A DNA stretch of 13,943 bases, taken from Acidimicrobiaceae bacterium UBA7830 (GTDB lineage: Bacteria > Actinomycetota > Acidimicrobiia > Acidimicrobiales > Ilumatobacteraceae). Each line of letters opens with the position of its first letter. The stretch's first letter is position 1. A program made the position numbers and the translations under genes. Below are positions 5,474 through 13,664 of this stretch, piece by piece. The notes beneath the pieces are model-generated. The model was not told where the DNA came from. It saw nothing but the letters and a program-made list of their open reading frames with translations, and made no database searches. The stretch is from contig DLTS01000034.1 in assembly GCA_002501485.1 (NCBI GenBank), positions 5,869 through 19,811 on the forward strand. The letters are read 5' to 3'.

Positions 5474-6768
5474 GTCACGAGAAGGTTCACTATCGCACCA
5501 TCTGTAATTCCGAACGCGCGACTTCTAGTCTTGGGACTATGAGTTCTCGCGGCTTCAGAGTAGCGACGACGGTTGCAGGAGTAGCAGCGACCACCGTGCT
5601 CGCCGGATGCGCATCCGATGCCCCTCAGGACACCTGGAAACCAGCCGGCCCAAACGCCCAAAAAATCCAAGACCTGCAGTGGCCAATCTTCCTCACCGCC
5701 GGCATTGTGGGCGTCATCGTGATGGCTTTCATTGCCTTTTGCGTGGTTAAGTATCGAGATCGTGGACAAGCAATCCCTGATCAGGCCCATGGCAAGGCAT
5801 GGCTTGAATACCTGTTCATCGCGATTCCGGCGGTCATTCTGACTGCGATTGCGATCCCCACAGTGGGTGTCGTGATGGCGTTGAACGACACGGATGACAC
5901 TGAATGTGTGATCAACGTGACAGGTCAGCAATGGTGGTGGGAATACGACTACGAGGTCGGTGCCGACGGCACGATTTGTGGCTACGCCCCGTCAGAAGTT
6001 GCGGCAAGCCCGATTATCACGTCTGGCCAGTTGGTGATTCCCGCAGACACGAAGGTGTTGCTTCGAGGCACCAGTCGTGACGTCATCCACAGCTATTGGA
6101 TCCCACGTTTGAATGGCAAGCGCGACATGGTCCCAGGCCGTGTGCACTTCCTCCGTCTCGAATCTGACACCCCAGGCATTTACGCCGGTCAGTGCACTGA
6201 GTTCTGTGGGCTTTCGCACGCGAACATGCGCATGGAGACTGTCGTTCTCGAGTCTGCTCATTTCCAGCGATGGATTGATAACGAGCTTGAGCCGTATCAG
6301 GCCCCGGCCGAAGGCAGCCTTGCGGCTGAAGGTGAGACAACCTTCATTGCCCAGTGCTCGCGATGCCACCAGGTCAACGGGTTGGTCGATCCAGGTAATG
6401 GCAATCTTGTGGTCTCGTATCCAGATCAGTTTGTCTACTCAGGTGCTGCGCCAAACCTCACCAACTTCTTGGGTCGCAATACCTTCGCCGGGGCAACGTG
6501 GGATCTTCTCACCCCTCAGTGCCGCACAGATGTGTGGGAGTCAAGCCCTGAAGATTTTGGCGACAAATACCTCGCAGGTGTCTCGCAAGACTGTCTAAAC
6601 GAGATCGACCTTCGCGAATGGTTGCGGAATGCTCCAGCGAAGAAACCGATGTATGCCGATCCAGCGATGCTGGAACAGAGTGACGGCAAGGTTCGTGGTA
6701 TGCCGTATCTCGGTCTGAGCGAAGACCAAATTGACCAACTAATCGCCTACCTCCTTGAGCGGAAGTGA
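5470..6768 (+). CDS. ctaC: Cytochrome c oxidase subunit II with fused cytochrome c (caa3-type)
   Basis: CtaC takes electrons from the cytochrome c pool and passes them through the binuclear CuA centre to subunit I. The 432-residue protein has an N-terminal lipoprotein signal with lipobox VLAGC (C47), two membrane helices (about 71-92 and 112-136) and the WWWEYDYE aromatic stretch (155-162). The CuA ligands are H207, C242, E244, C246, H250 and M253 in HSYWIP and CTEFCGLSHANM. A C-terminal cytochrome c domain follows, with CSRCH (296-300) and probable axial Met411 in RGMPYLGLS. Between these lies an insertion of roughly 35 residues with C351 and C375. Start ATG 5470 overlaps the previous stop (ATGA) and has GAGG at 5456-5459. 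A second start at ATG 5539 would give a shorter, more typical signal peptide. Residue numbers here use the first start. Confidence 0.95.
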   Translation: MSHEKVHYRTICNSERATSSLGTMSSRGFRVATTVAGVAATTVLAGCASDAPQDTWKPAGPNAQKIQDLQWPIFLTAGIVGVIVMAFIAFCVVKYRDRGQAIPDQAHGKAWLEYLFIAIPAVILTAIAIPTVGVVMALNDTDDTECVINVTGQQWWWEYDYEVGADGTICGYAPSEVAASPIITSGQLVIPADTKVLLRGTSRDVIHSYWIPRLNGKRDMVPGRVHFLRLESDTPGIYAGQCTEFCGLSHANMRMETVVLESAHFQRWIDNELEPYQAPAEGSLAAEGETTFIAQCSRCHQVNGLVDPGNGNLVVSYPDQFVYSGAAPNLTNFLGRNTFAGATWDLLTPQCRTDVWESSPEDFGDKYLAGVSQDCLNEIDLREWLRNAPAKKPMYADPAMLEQSDGKVRGMPYLGLSEDQIDQLIAYLLERK

Positions 6769-6775
6769 GTAACTG

Positions 6776-8782
6776 ATGGCAATCATTGAACGCCCTTCAG
6801 ATGCAGTCGAAGTCGTTGACGAGACAACCCCTTCGGTAGCGACCCCTGAATCTTCTTACGGTGTGTTCCGCCGTCCGGTTGAAACGACCGGTTGGAAATC
6901 GTGGCTCTTCACCATCGATCACAAAAAGCTCGGCATCATGTATGGCGTTGTCGCCATGTTCTTCTTCGTCGTCGGTGGTATCGAAGCAATGCTTCTTCGC
7001 TTGCAGTTAGCAGGCCCCAACGGCACCGTGCTTTCGGCGGACAAGTACAACCAGATGTTCACGATGCACGCAACGACCATGGTTTTCCTCTTCGTCATGC
7101 CAATGGCTGCAGCGTTTGCGAACTATTTCGTTCCATTGCAGATCGGTGCACGCGACGTCGCCTTCCCCCGCATCAACGCATTCGGATTCTGGGCGTTTCT
7201 CTTTGGTGGACTGTTCCTGAATACCTCGTGGTTCCTGGGCGGCGGTGCCGACGGCGGCTGGTTTATGTACGCACCAAACTCGTCGGTAGCGTTCTCGCCG
7301 TCAAACGGCGTTGACTTCTGGGGACTCGGCCTACAGATCACCGGTGTCGCCTCCCTCACCGGAGCGATCAACCTCATCGTTACTGTCATCAACCTGCGGG
7401 CACCGGGCATGAGCCTGATGAAGCTTCCGATCTTCACCTGGATGGTGCTGGTTGTGCAGTTCCTGCTCCTGTTCGCAATCCCGGTGATCACCGTTGCACT
7501 GTTCATGTTGATGTTCCAGCGCAGTTTTGATGCGACGTTCTTCAGCGTCGAGGCTGGAGCCGACCCGTTGCTCTGGCAGCATCTGTTCTGGATCTTCGGT
7601 CACCCCGAGGTGTACATCCTCGTTCTGCCAAGCTTTGGCATTGTCTCCGAGATCCTCCCAGTCTTCTCTAAGAAACCACTGTTCGGCTACCCACTCGTTG
7701 TGTTCTCTGGCGCGGCTATCGGTTTTGTCGGATGGGGCGTCTGGGCTCACCACATGTTCGCTTCTGGTCTCGGCCCGATCTCGGTTGCCGCCTTCTCGGT
7801 CGCAACGATGGCGATTGCGATTCCGACCGGTGTGAAGATCGTCAACTGGACGCTCACCATGTGGGGCGGAAAATTGCGATTCACCGTTCCGATGTTGTAC
7901 TCCGTTGGCGTCATAGTGCAGTTCACCATCGGTGGTCTCTCGGGTGTCACGCACTCAGTTGCACCGTCTGACACGCAGCAGACCGACACGTATTACATCG
8001 TTGCTCACTTTCACTACGTCATTTTCGGTGGCGCCGTGCTCGGGTTGTTTGCAGGCATGTATTACTGGTGGCCGAAGATGTTCGGAAAGATGCTCAACGA
8101 GCGTCTGGGACGAGTCAATTTCTGGTTCACAATCATTGGCATGAACCTCACCTTCGGGCCGATGCATATCGTTGGTCTTCAGGGCCAGCCGCGCCGCATG
8201 TATGTATGGACGGAGAACCGTGCCGGCGACGGCTTCTTCAATATCGGTTTCTGGAACCTCATTGCTTCTATCGGATCATTTGTCTTGGCTCTCGGAATCT
8301 TGCTCTTCTTCGTGAACATTTATGTCTCACATCGCAAGGGCACCGAAAAAGCTCCTCTCGACCCATGGGATGCGCGCAGCCTTGAGTGGATCACGACGAA
8401 CCCGCCGAAAGAACACAACTTCGATCGCCTGCCTCAGGTGGGTCATCTCGATGAGTTCTTCCACCGGAAGTATGAAGACCGTGGTTCAGACGGCCATCAC
8501 GAGTTCCATCAGATTGCGACAGCGGAAGAAGTTGTCGCTGAAGAAGAGAACAACGCTGATGGGCACATTCATTTGCCCTCACCGTCGTATTGGCCAATTC
8601 TTCTGGCCTTCAGTCTTCCGATCATGGCGTACGGTGTGATCTACAACGTGTTCCTTCTCATCGGAGGGGCAGTACTTGGTCTGGTGTCATTCTACGGTTG
8701 GGGTCTTGAGCCTCACACGGCGCCAGAAGATGATTACGATCCGCCAACGGGCACAGCGATGGAGGTTGCCGCTCATGGCTGA
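6776..8782 (+). CDS. ctaD: Cytochrome c oxidase subunit I with C-terminal two-helix extension
   Basis: CtaD is the catalytic subunit that reduces oxygen to water and pumps protons. In the 668-residue product all ligands are present: H98 and H413 (heme a), H411 (heme a3), and H276, H325 and H326 (CuB). Y280 sits in the HPEVY motif with E278, as in A-type oxidases. D127 and N134 of the D-channel and K354 of the K-channel region are present. After the twelfth helix (about 496-517) a soluble linker rich in His, Asp and Glu (530-600) leads to two more helices (about 605-642) beginning SYWPILLAF. This tail resembles actinobacterial subunit IV and is repeated in the 375-residue protein upstream. The start at ATG 6776 follows GGAAGTGAG with 6-nt spacing, 7 bp after ctaC. 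Confidence 0.97.
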   Translation: MAIIERPSDAVEVVDETTPSVATPESSYGVFRRPVETTGWKSWLFTIDHKKLGIMYGVVAMFFFVVGGIEAMLLRLQLAGPNGTVLSADKYNQMFTMHATTMVFLFVMPMAAAFANYFVPLQIGARDVAFPRINAFGFWAFLFGGLFLNTSWFLGGGADGGWFMYAPNSSVAFSPSNGVDFWGLGLQITGVASLTGAINLIVTVINLRAPGMSLMKLPIFTWMVLVVQFLLLFAIPVITVALFMLMFQRSFDATFFSVEAGADPLLWQHLFWIFGHPEVYILVLPSFGIVSEILPVFSKKPLFGYPLVVFSGAAIGFVGWGVWAHHMFASGLGPISVAAFSVATMAIAIPTGVKIVNWTLTMWGGKLRFTVPMLYSVGVIVQFTIGGLSGVTHSVAPSDTQQTDTYYIVAHFHYVIFGGAVLGLFAGMYYWWPKMFGKMLNERLGRVNFWFTIIGMNLTFGPMHIVGLQGQPRRMYVWTENRAGDGFFNIGFWNLIASIGSFVLALGILLFFVNIYVSHRKGTEKAPLDPWDARSLEWITTNPPKEHNFDRLPQVGHLDEFFHRKYEDRGSDGHHEFHQIATAEEVVAEEENNADGHIHLPSPSYWPILLAFSLPIMAYGVIYNVFLLIGGAVLGLVSFYGWGLEPHTAPEDDYDPPTGTAMEVAAHG

Positions 8783-9389
8783 TACCGCAGTTCACGCCGA
8801 CGAACACGTCGATCACGGAGGTCATTACTCATCGACCGGCTTGTCAAATAACAAGCTGGCGATGTGGATGTTCCTTGGTTCAGAGTGTTTGCTGTTCGGA
8901 GGTCTCATCTCGACGTACATGCTCTACCGCGGGCGTCACTCTGAAAACCTTGGCCCCGACCAGGTGTGGGATATTCCGTTTACATCAGCGTCGAGCTTCG
9001 TGCTGCTGATGTCCTCTCTCACGATGGTGCTCGCAGTGTCATCGGCCGTACGCGACGATGACCGCAACACGAAGGTATGGCTGTCGGTCACGGCCCTGCT
9101 CGGTGCACTATTCGTTGCCGGTCAGGTGTATGAGTTCACTACCTTCTACCGCGAGGGCCTTGGTTTCACGACGAGTCTCTTCTCTTCGAGTTTCTACACC
9201 CTCACCGGTTTCCACGGTGTTCACGTGAGCGTCGGCATCATCATGTTGATGTCGTTGGTCGGAATGATCTCAAAGAACAAGGTCGTCGGTGACAAGAAAG
9301 AAACCGTCGAACTCTTTGGTCTCTATTGGCACTTTGTTGACGTGGTGTGGATCCTCATCTTCACCCTTGTCTACCTGATCCCGGCCTGA
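8775..9389 (+). CDS. ctaE: Cytochrome c oxidase subunit III
   Basis: CtaE is a core membrane subunit that stabilises subunit I and its proton uptake. The 204-residue, five-helix form lacks the two N-terminal helices of the seven-helix type. Conserved features are WMFLGSECLLFGGL with Glu37, QVYEF (117-121), TLTGFHGVHVSVG with H147 and H150, and the C-terminal YWHFVDVVWI (184-193). The N-terminus is His/Asp-rich (HADEHVDHGGH). The start at ATG 8775 overlaps the ctaD stop by 8 bp, and GGAGG at 8761-8765 stands 9 nt upstream. The reading frame is also open upstream of this start, but only inside ctaD. Confidence 0.96.
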   Translation: MADTAVHADEHVDHGGHYSSTGLSNNKLAMWMFLGSECLLFGGLISTYMLYRGRHSENLGPDQVWDIPFTSASSFVLLMSSLTMVLAVSSAVRDDDRNTKVWLSVTALLGALFVAGQVYEFTTFYREGLGFTTSLFSSSFYTLTGFHGVHVSVGIIMLMSLVGMISKNKVVGDKKETVELFGLYWHFVDVVWILIFTLVYLIPA

Positions 9390-9405
9390 TAAGAATCGAG
9401 TTGAC

Positions 9406-9735
9406 ATGAGCACCGTCACAGAACAGCACAACACCCATGGCGATGATCACGCCGACCACGGTTTGACCGATCTGGGTTACATTAAGATCGCTATTTTTCT
9501 TGCGGTCATCACCGCTGTCGAGGTCGTCTTCAGCTACACCCAAGATCAGTTGGGTGCAGCATTCCTGCCTGGCTTGCTCATTTTGATGGCGGTCAAATTT
9601 TTTATGGTGCTGCTCTACTTCATGCACCTGAAATTTGATTCAAAGTTGTTCAGTTTGATGTTCTACATCGGGCTCGTGCTTGCTGTTGGTTGTTATGCAG
9701 TGTTCTTAGCGACCCTGCATTTCTTCCAGAGCTGA
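9406..9735 (+). CDS. ctaF: Cytochrome c oxidase subunit IV (CyoD/COX4 family)
   Basis: The product is a 109-residue small membrane protein with three helices (about 23-44, 50-72 and 82-106). The family signature is the second helix AVKFFMVLLYFMHLKFD, followed by FSLMFYIGLVLAVG, as in prokaryotic COX4/CyoD proteins of caa3 and bo3 oxidases. It assists stability and assembly of the CuB centre in characterised relatives. The polar N-terminus HNTHGDDHADHG is His/Asp-rich, like that of CtaE. It begins 16 bp after ctaE with only a weak ribosome binding sequence, and ends 12 bp before the preferred ctaG start. Confidence 0.92.
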   Translation: MSTVTEQHNTHGDDHADHGLTDLGYIKIAIFLAVITAVEVVFSYTQDQLGAAFLPGLLILMAVKFFMVLLYFMHLKFDSKLFSLMFYIGLVLAVGCYAVFLATLHFFQS

Positions 9736-9747
9736 GGTGTGGTCGAC

Positions 9748-10680
9748 ATGATGTTGGCACAGATCGACATCGCAACTGATCCGTGGAAGTTTGTCCCGCA
9801 CCCCGAGGTGTGGCTCCTCACAAGCTTTCTGACGATCGCCTACATCTACACAGTGCGTGTCATCGGGCCGAAAGCCGTAGCGCCGGGCGAATCGGTATTA
9901 AGCCGCTCTCACGTCGTGTCATTCGTTGCAGCTATTACCGTGCTGTGGGTTTCAAGTGACTGGCCGATCCATGACATCAGCGAGGATTACCTCTACTCGG
10001 TGCACATGGTGCAGCACATGGCGCTGTCGTTCTGGCTTCCACCACTTGCGCTGCTCGCAACCCCCACCTGGTTAATGCGCGTGCTCATCGGAACGGGTTC
10101 GACGTATCGAGCCACGCGCTTCCTCACTCGCCCTGTCATCGCAGCATTGCTGTTCAATGGTGCAACACTGCTCACGCACATGCCATCGCTGGTGAATGCG
10201 TCGGTTGGCGACGGGTACTGGAATGGGGCTCTGCATTACCTGCTTCATGTGCTCGTCGTTGCGTCAGCGCTGTTGATGTGGATGCCTGTGGTTGGTCCGA
10301 TACGTGAATTCCAGCTCGGTCCATTGGGCAAAGGCATTTATCTCTTTGCACAATCGATCATTCCGACGATTCCAGCTGCGTTCCTCACCTTTGCAGAAAC
10401 TGCGGTGTACGAGGCATACGCACGTCCGGTGCGACTCTGGGGGCTCTCGCTCGCAGAAGACCAGCAACTCGCTGGGGCGATCATGAAAACGATGGCGGGC
10501 ATGTTCTTGTGGGCGCTCATCATTGGCTACTTCATTCAGTATGCAAAGCAATTCCGCAACAGTCACGATTACCGGCGAAACTCCTCCAACACGCTTGAAG
10601 ACGTCGACGAGGCACTGCTGACAACAGCCGATGTCGAAGCGGCGTTTGCACGCACGGCTCCTGCCCGCGAAGAAGACTAG
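9748..10680 (+). CDS. ctaG: Cytochrome c oxidase assembly factor CtaG (caa3 type)
   Basis: CtaG of the Caa3_CtaG family is a multi-helix membrane protein needed for insertion of copper into the CuB site of caa3 oxidases. The 310-residue product has about seven helices. The family histidines are visible in VHMVQHMALSFWLPPL (H86 and H90) and in ALHYLLHVLVVASALLMWMPVVGP (H163 and H167). The C-terminus from about residue 270 is polar and acidic. I chose ATG 9748 because GAGG at 9734-9737 stands 10 nt upstream; GTG 9739 in the same frame would be only 1 nt from that site. Location directly after the oxidase genes supports the role. Confidence 0.92.
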   Translation: MMLAQIDIATDPWKFVPHPEVWLLTSFLTIAYIYTVRVIGPKAVAPGESVLSRSHVVSFVAAITVLWVSSDWPIHDISEDYLYSVHMVQHMALSFWLPPLALLATPTWLMRVLIGTGSTYRATRFLTRPVIAALLFNGATLLTHMPSLVNASVGDGYWNGALHYLLHVLVVASALLMWMPVVGPIREFQLGPLGKGIYLFAQSIIPTIPAAFLTFAETAVYEAYARPVRLWGLSLAEDQQLAGAIMKTMAGMFLWALIIGYFIQYAKQFRNSHDYRRNSSNTLEDVDEALLTTADVEAAFARTAPAREED

Positions 10681-10697
10681 GCGGTAGCCTCGGCACG

Positions 10698-12011
10698 GTG
10701 ATTGACGTTCGGCAGCTTCGAGAACACGCTGATGAAACGTGCTCAGCACTTGCGCGTCGAGGTGACGTGACCTGCGACAGTCAGGTCAAAGAACTTCTTG
10801 AACTCGACCAACAGTTGAGACAGCTTACGGCGCGTCGAGACGAGGCTCGAGCGAAGATCAATGAACTTTCTCGACAAGTGGGACAACTTCGCCGTGATGG
10901 AAACGTCGAGCAAGCCGATGTGGTACAAGCAGAAAGTCGAGCTCTCGGAGACGAAGTAGGCCGAATCGAGGGTGAGCACGAAACAGTCTCATCGAAGATG
11001 CACGATCTATTGCTGCACATACCGAATGTTCCGCATCCTGATGTGCCCGCTGGCGCAAGTGACGATGACAATCCGGTTGTCAGTGGACCATTTCTTCCCA
11101 ACGGCGGCCTCGATGGTTTTGCTGCGCATCAACGAGTTCCACATTGGGAGATCGGCGAAGCCCTCGGAATTCTCGATAATGAGCGCGCCACAAAAATTGC
11201 GGCCTCGATGTTCACCATGCAGCGTGGAGCCGGTGCAACTATGGCCCGAGCGCTTTGCCAGTACGCGCTCGATAGCAATGCCGATGAGTTTGAAGAGATC
11301 CGTCCCCCTTCGCTGGTGTCGACAGCAACTCTGACCTCGACTGGGCAGTTGCCGAAGTTTGCCGATGACGCCTACGCGATCGAGCGAGACGACCTGTGGT
11401 GTATCCCAACTGCCGAGGTGCCACTCACGTCGCTGTACGGAGGCGAAATTCTTGACGCTGGCAATCTACCGGCTCGCTTCATGGCGTATAGCCCGTGCTT
11501 CCGTCGAGAGGCCGGCTCTGCAGGTCGAGATACTCGAGGCATGCTTAGAGCCCATGAGTTCGACAAGGTCGAAATTCTCGCTCTCGCAACCCCAGAGCAA
11601 GCGCCTGGCCTTTTGTCTGACATGGTGACGCGGGTCGAGCTCATGATTTCTTCGCTTGGTTTGCACCATCGAGTGATCGAGATTTGCTCTGGCGATCTTG
11701 GTCAAAGCCACCATCGGTCATTCGATATCGAGGTGTACGCACCTGGTTGCGAGCAGTGGCTCGAGGTTTCATCAGTGTCGTGGTTCTCTGATTACCAAGC
11801 CCGCCGAGCAGATATTCGGTATCGCCAGGTAGACGCCGACGGAAAGCCAGTGAAGGGTACGGTTCTCGTGCATACGTTGAATGGTTCGGCTCTCGCAGTG
11901 CCGCGGGTGTGGGCTGCAATTCTTGAAACCCATCGTCAGGCCGATGGCATCGTGGCAATTCCTGAGGTGTTGTGGCCATATATGCGCGGTCTCACGGTGC
12001 TCGGTGGCTGA
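10698..12011 (+). CDS. serS: Serine--tRNA ligase
   Basis: Seryl-tRNA synthetase, class II, charges tRNA-Ser and supplies tRNA-Sec precursors. The 437 residues match the usual length. An N-terminal coiled-coil arm (about 30-105, rich in Leu, Gln, Arg and Glu) is the tRNA-binding helical arm. The catalytic domain shows TAEVPLT (238-244), motif 2 with FRREAGSAGRDTRGMLRAHE (268-287) and motif 3 with NGSALAVPRVWAAILE (395-410). Before QARR the block usually written SSCSN in this family reads SSVSWF here. The start is GTG 10698 giving the typical MIDVRQLRE N-terminus; an upstream Shine-Dalgarno is not obvious. It follows ctaG by 17 bp with no terminator, so at least partial read-through from the oxidase operon is likely. 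Confidence 0.97.
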   Translation: MIDVRQLREHADETCSALARRGDVTCDSQVKELLELDQQLRQLTARRDEARAKINELSRQVGQLRRDGNVEQADVVQAESRALGDEVGRIEGEHETVSSKMHDLLLHIPNVPHPDVPAGASDDDNPVVSGPFLPNGGLDGFAAHQRVPHWEIGEALGILDNERATKIAASMFTMQRGAGATMARALCQYALDSNADEFEEIRPPSLVSTATLTSTGQLPKFADDAYAIERDDLWCIPTAEVPLTSLYGGEILDAGNLPARFMAYSPCFRREAGSAGRDTRGMLRAHEFDKVEILALATPEQAPGLLSDMVTRVELMISSLGLHHRVIEICSGDLGQSHHRSFDIEVYAPGCEQWLEVSSVSWFSDYQARRADIRYRQVDADGKPVKGTVLVHTLNGSALAVPRVWAAILETHRQADGIVAIPEVLWPYMRGLTVLGG

Positions 12012-12012
12012 T

Positions 12013-12663
12013 ATGGCAGATGACAACGACTTGGTTCGGAATCGACGCGTACAATATGAGACCGCTGGGCTAGATGTCTCAGATGTTGATCCATCCCCGG
12101 TCTCTCAGTGGCACCGGTGGCATGAAGAAGCTGCCGAGGCGAGCCTTGTGGAACCAAATGCAATGACGGTTGCTACCGTTGATGCATTAGGTGCACCGGA
12201 TGGCCGAATTGTTCTTGCGCGCGACGTGTCTGATAGCGGTATCACGTTCTTCACCAACTTCAATTCGGCAAAAAGCGAGCAACTCAATTCCTCGAGTAGT
12301 GCAACAGGGGTCTTTGGTTGGTTGGCGCTCCACCGGCAAGTTCGAGTCACCGGCAAAGTTGAACGAATTTCTGACGAAGACAGCGACGCATACTTTGCGA
12401 GCCGTCCCAGAGGCTCACAGATTGGAGCATGGGCCTCACCACAATCAGAGGTGATCGAAAGCCGGGAGGTTCTTGAGAATCTCGTCGCTGACGTCGAGGC
12501 TCGGTTTGCGTCGAGTGAAGTCACACGGCCACCGTTTTGGGGTGGCTGGCGCATCATTCCTGTGAGATGGGAATTTTGGCAGGGTCGCCCAAGCCGCCTC
12601 CATGATCGCGTGCAATATGTTCCCTCAGCTGACGGTTGGCTTCGCCAGAGACTCGCTCCGTAA
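12013..12663 (+). CDS. pdxH: Pyridoxamine 5'-phosphate oxidase
   Basis: PdxH is an FMN enzyme that oxidises pyridoxine or pyridoxamine 5'-phosphate to the cofactor PLP. The 216-residue product has the normal length. FMN-binding segments GRIVLARDV (64-72) and FFTNFNSAKSEQL (79-91) are followed by the signature SRPRGSQIGAWASPQSEVI (130-148). The C-terminal block has WRIIPVRWEFWQG, RLHDR (195-199, including the substrate-binding Arg and His) and the final WLRQRLAP. It begins 1 bp after serS. GGTGG at 12003-12007 is a possible ribosome binding site for ATG 12013; a GTG at 12004 in frame is an alternative that would add three residues. Confidence 0.96.
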   Translation: MADDNDLVRNRRVQYETAGLDVSDVDPSPVSQWHRWHEEAAEASLVEPNAMTVATVDALGAPDGRIVLARDVSDSGITFFTNFNSAKSEQLNSSSSATGVFGWLALHRQVRVTGKVERISDEDSDAYFASRPRGSQIGAWASPQSEVIESREVLENLVADVEARFASSEVTRPPFWGGWRIIPVRWEFWQGRPSRLHDRVQYVPSADGWLRQRLAP

Positions 12664-12700
12664 GCCAGAACCACTACCTACTCGTAGACTTGAGTTGCTC

Positions 12701-13621
12701 ATGAATAACAGATCAAAGCAGAGGCATCGGGGCACCAAAAGTCGAGTCCAACCGGGCGAAATCTCACCAATGAGATTGGTGCCCAATACCATCCCTCGAC
12801 CGTCCTACGCAGATACTGGAATCGTCGACAACTGGGACGAACCCCTTGTCAAAAGCCCTGAAGTTATTGAGCGTATGCGACATTCGGGAAAGATTGCGGC
12901 AGAGGTCCTTCGTCTTGCCGGCGAATTTCTCGAGCCCGGCAAAACAACTGATGAGGTCGATGCGTACGTGCACGATTTGTTTATCGAGCGTGGGGCCTAC
13001 CCGAGCACACTCAACTACCACGGTTACCCGAAGAGTTTGTGTTCATCGGCGAATGAAGTGATTTGTCATGGAATTCCTGACTCGAGAGTCATGCTCGACG
13101 GGGACATCATGAACCTCGATGTAACTGGATTCGTTGGTGGTGTGCACGGCGATACCAATGCAACCTTTTGTGTTGGTGAGGTTGATCAGGCGAGCCGTGA
13201 TCTCATTCGCGTGACGGAAGAGTGCACGTGGTTTGGCATCGAAGCGGTCAAACCAGGCCGTCCGGTCAGCGATATCGGTCGAGCCATTGAGAATCACGCA
13301 AAAAAACATCGCTATGGCGTCGTGAAGGCATTTATTGGTCACGGGATCGGTGAGCAATTTCATACGAACATTCAGATCCTTCATTACTACGACTCTCGGT
13401 CAACTCTTGAGATGTTGCCCGGTATGACGTTCACTATCGAGCCGATGATTACTCTCGGCGATTGGCGCCATCGAATGTGGGATGACGGATGGACCGCAGT
13501 GACTGCTGACTGGCAGCGAACCGCTCAGTTTGAACACACGTTGCTGGTGACCGACGATGGCGTCGAAGTGTTGACCGGTGGAGACGGAGCCGTGTCACCG
13601 ACTGCGCCGTGGACCCGGTGA
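12701..13621 (+). CDS. map: Methionine aminopeptidase, type I with actinobacterial N-terminal extension
   Basis: MetAP removes the initiator methionine from nascent proteins in the cytoplasm using two metal ions. In the 306-residue product the metal ligands are D140 (MNLDVTGF), D151 (HGDTNATF), H214 (GHGIG), E247 (TIEPM) and E278 (FEHT); H123 in VICHGIPD is the substrate-side histidine. The first 40 residues form the extension with PGEISPMRLVP and IPRPSYADTG that I associate with actinobacterial MetAP. This supports ATG 12701 as the start, although upstream codons in the frame overlap pdxH and the Shine-Dalgarno is weak. The gene starts 37 bp after pdxH. Confidence 0.96.
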   Translation: MNNRSKQRHRGTKSRVQPGEISPMRLVPNTIPRPSYADTGIVDNWDEPLVKSPEVIERMRHSGKIAAEVLRLAGEFLEPGKTTDEVDAYVHDLFIERGAYPSTLNYHGYPKSLCSSANEVICHGIPDSRVMLDGDIMNLDVTGFVGGVHGDTNATFCVGEVDQASRDLIRVTEECTWFGIEAVKPGRPVSDIGRAIENHAKKHRYGVVKAFIGHGIGEQFHTNIQILHYYDSRSTLEMLPGMTFTIEPMITLGDWRHRMWDDGWTAVTADWQRTAQFEHTLLVTDDGVEVLTGGDGAVSPTAPWTR

Positions 13622-13652
13622 GGCGTTTCCTGGTTACTCATTTGCGATCGGT

Positions 13653-13661
13653 AAGGTGAGG
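13653..13661 (+). promoter_or_regulatory. Ribosome binding site of the copper chaperone gene
   Basis: AAGGTGAGG lies just upstream of ATG 13665. The AAGG core is 8 nt from the start codon and the GAGG core 3 nt, so AAGG is the better placed of the two. Confidence 0.6.
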
Positions 13662-13664
13662 CAT

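Noticed and set aside
11881..12012. Longer N-terminus for PdxH within serS
   Set aside because: The extra 44 residues are the overlapping frame of serS motif 3 and do not resemble PdxH.
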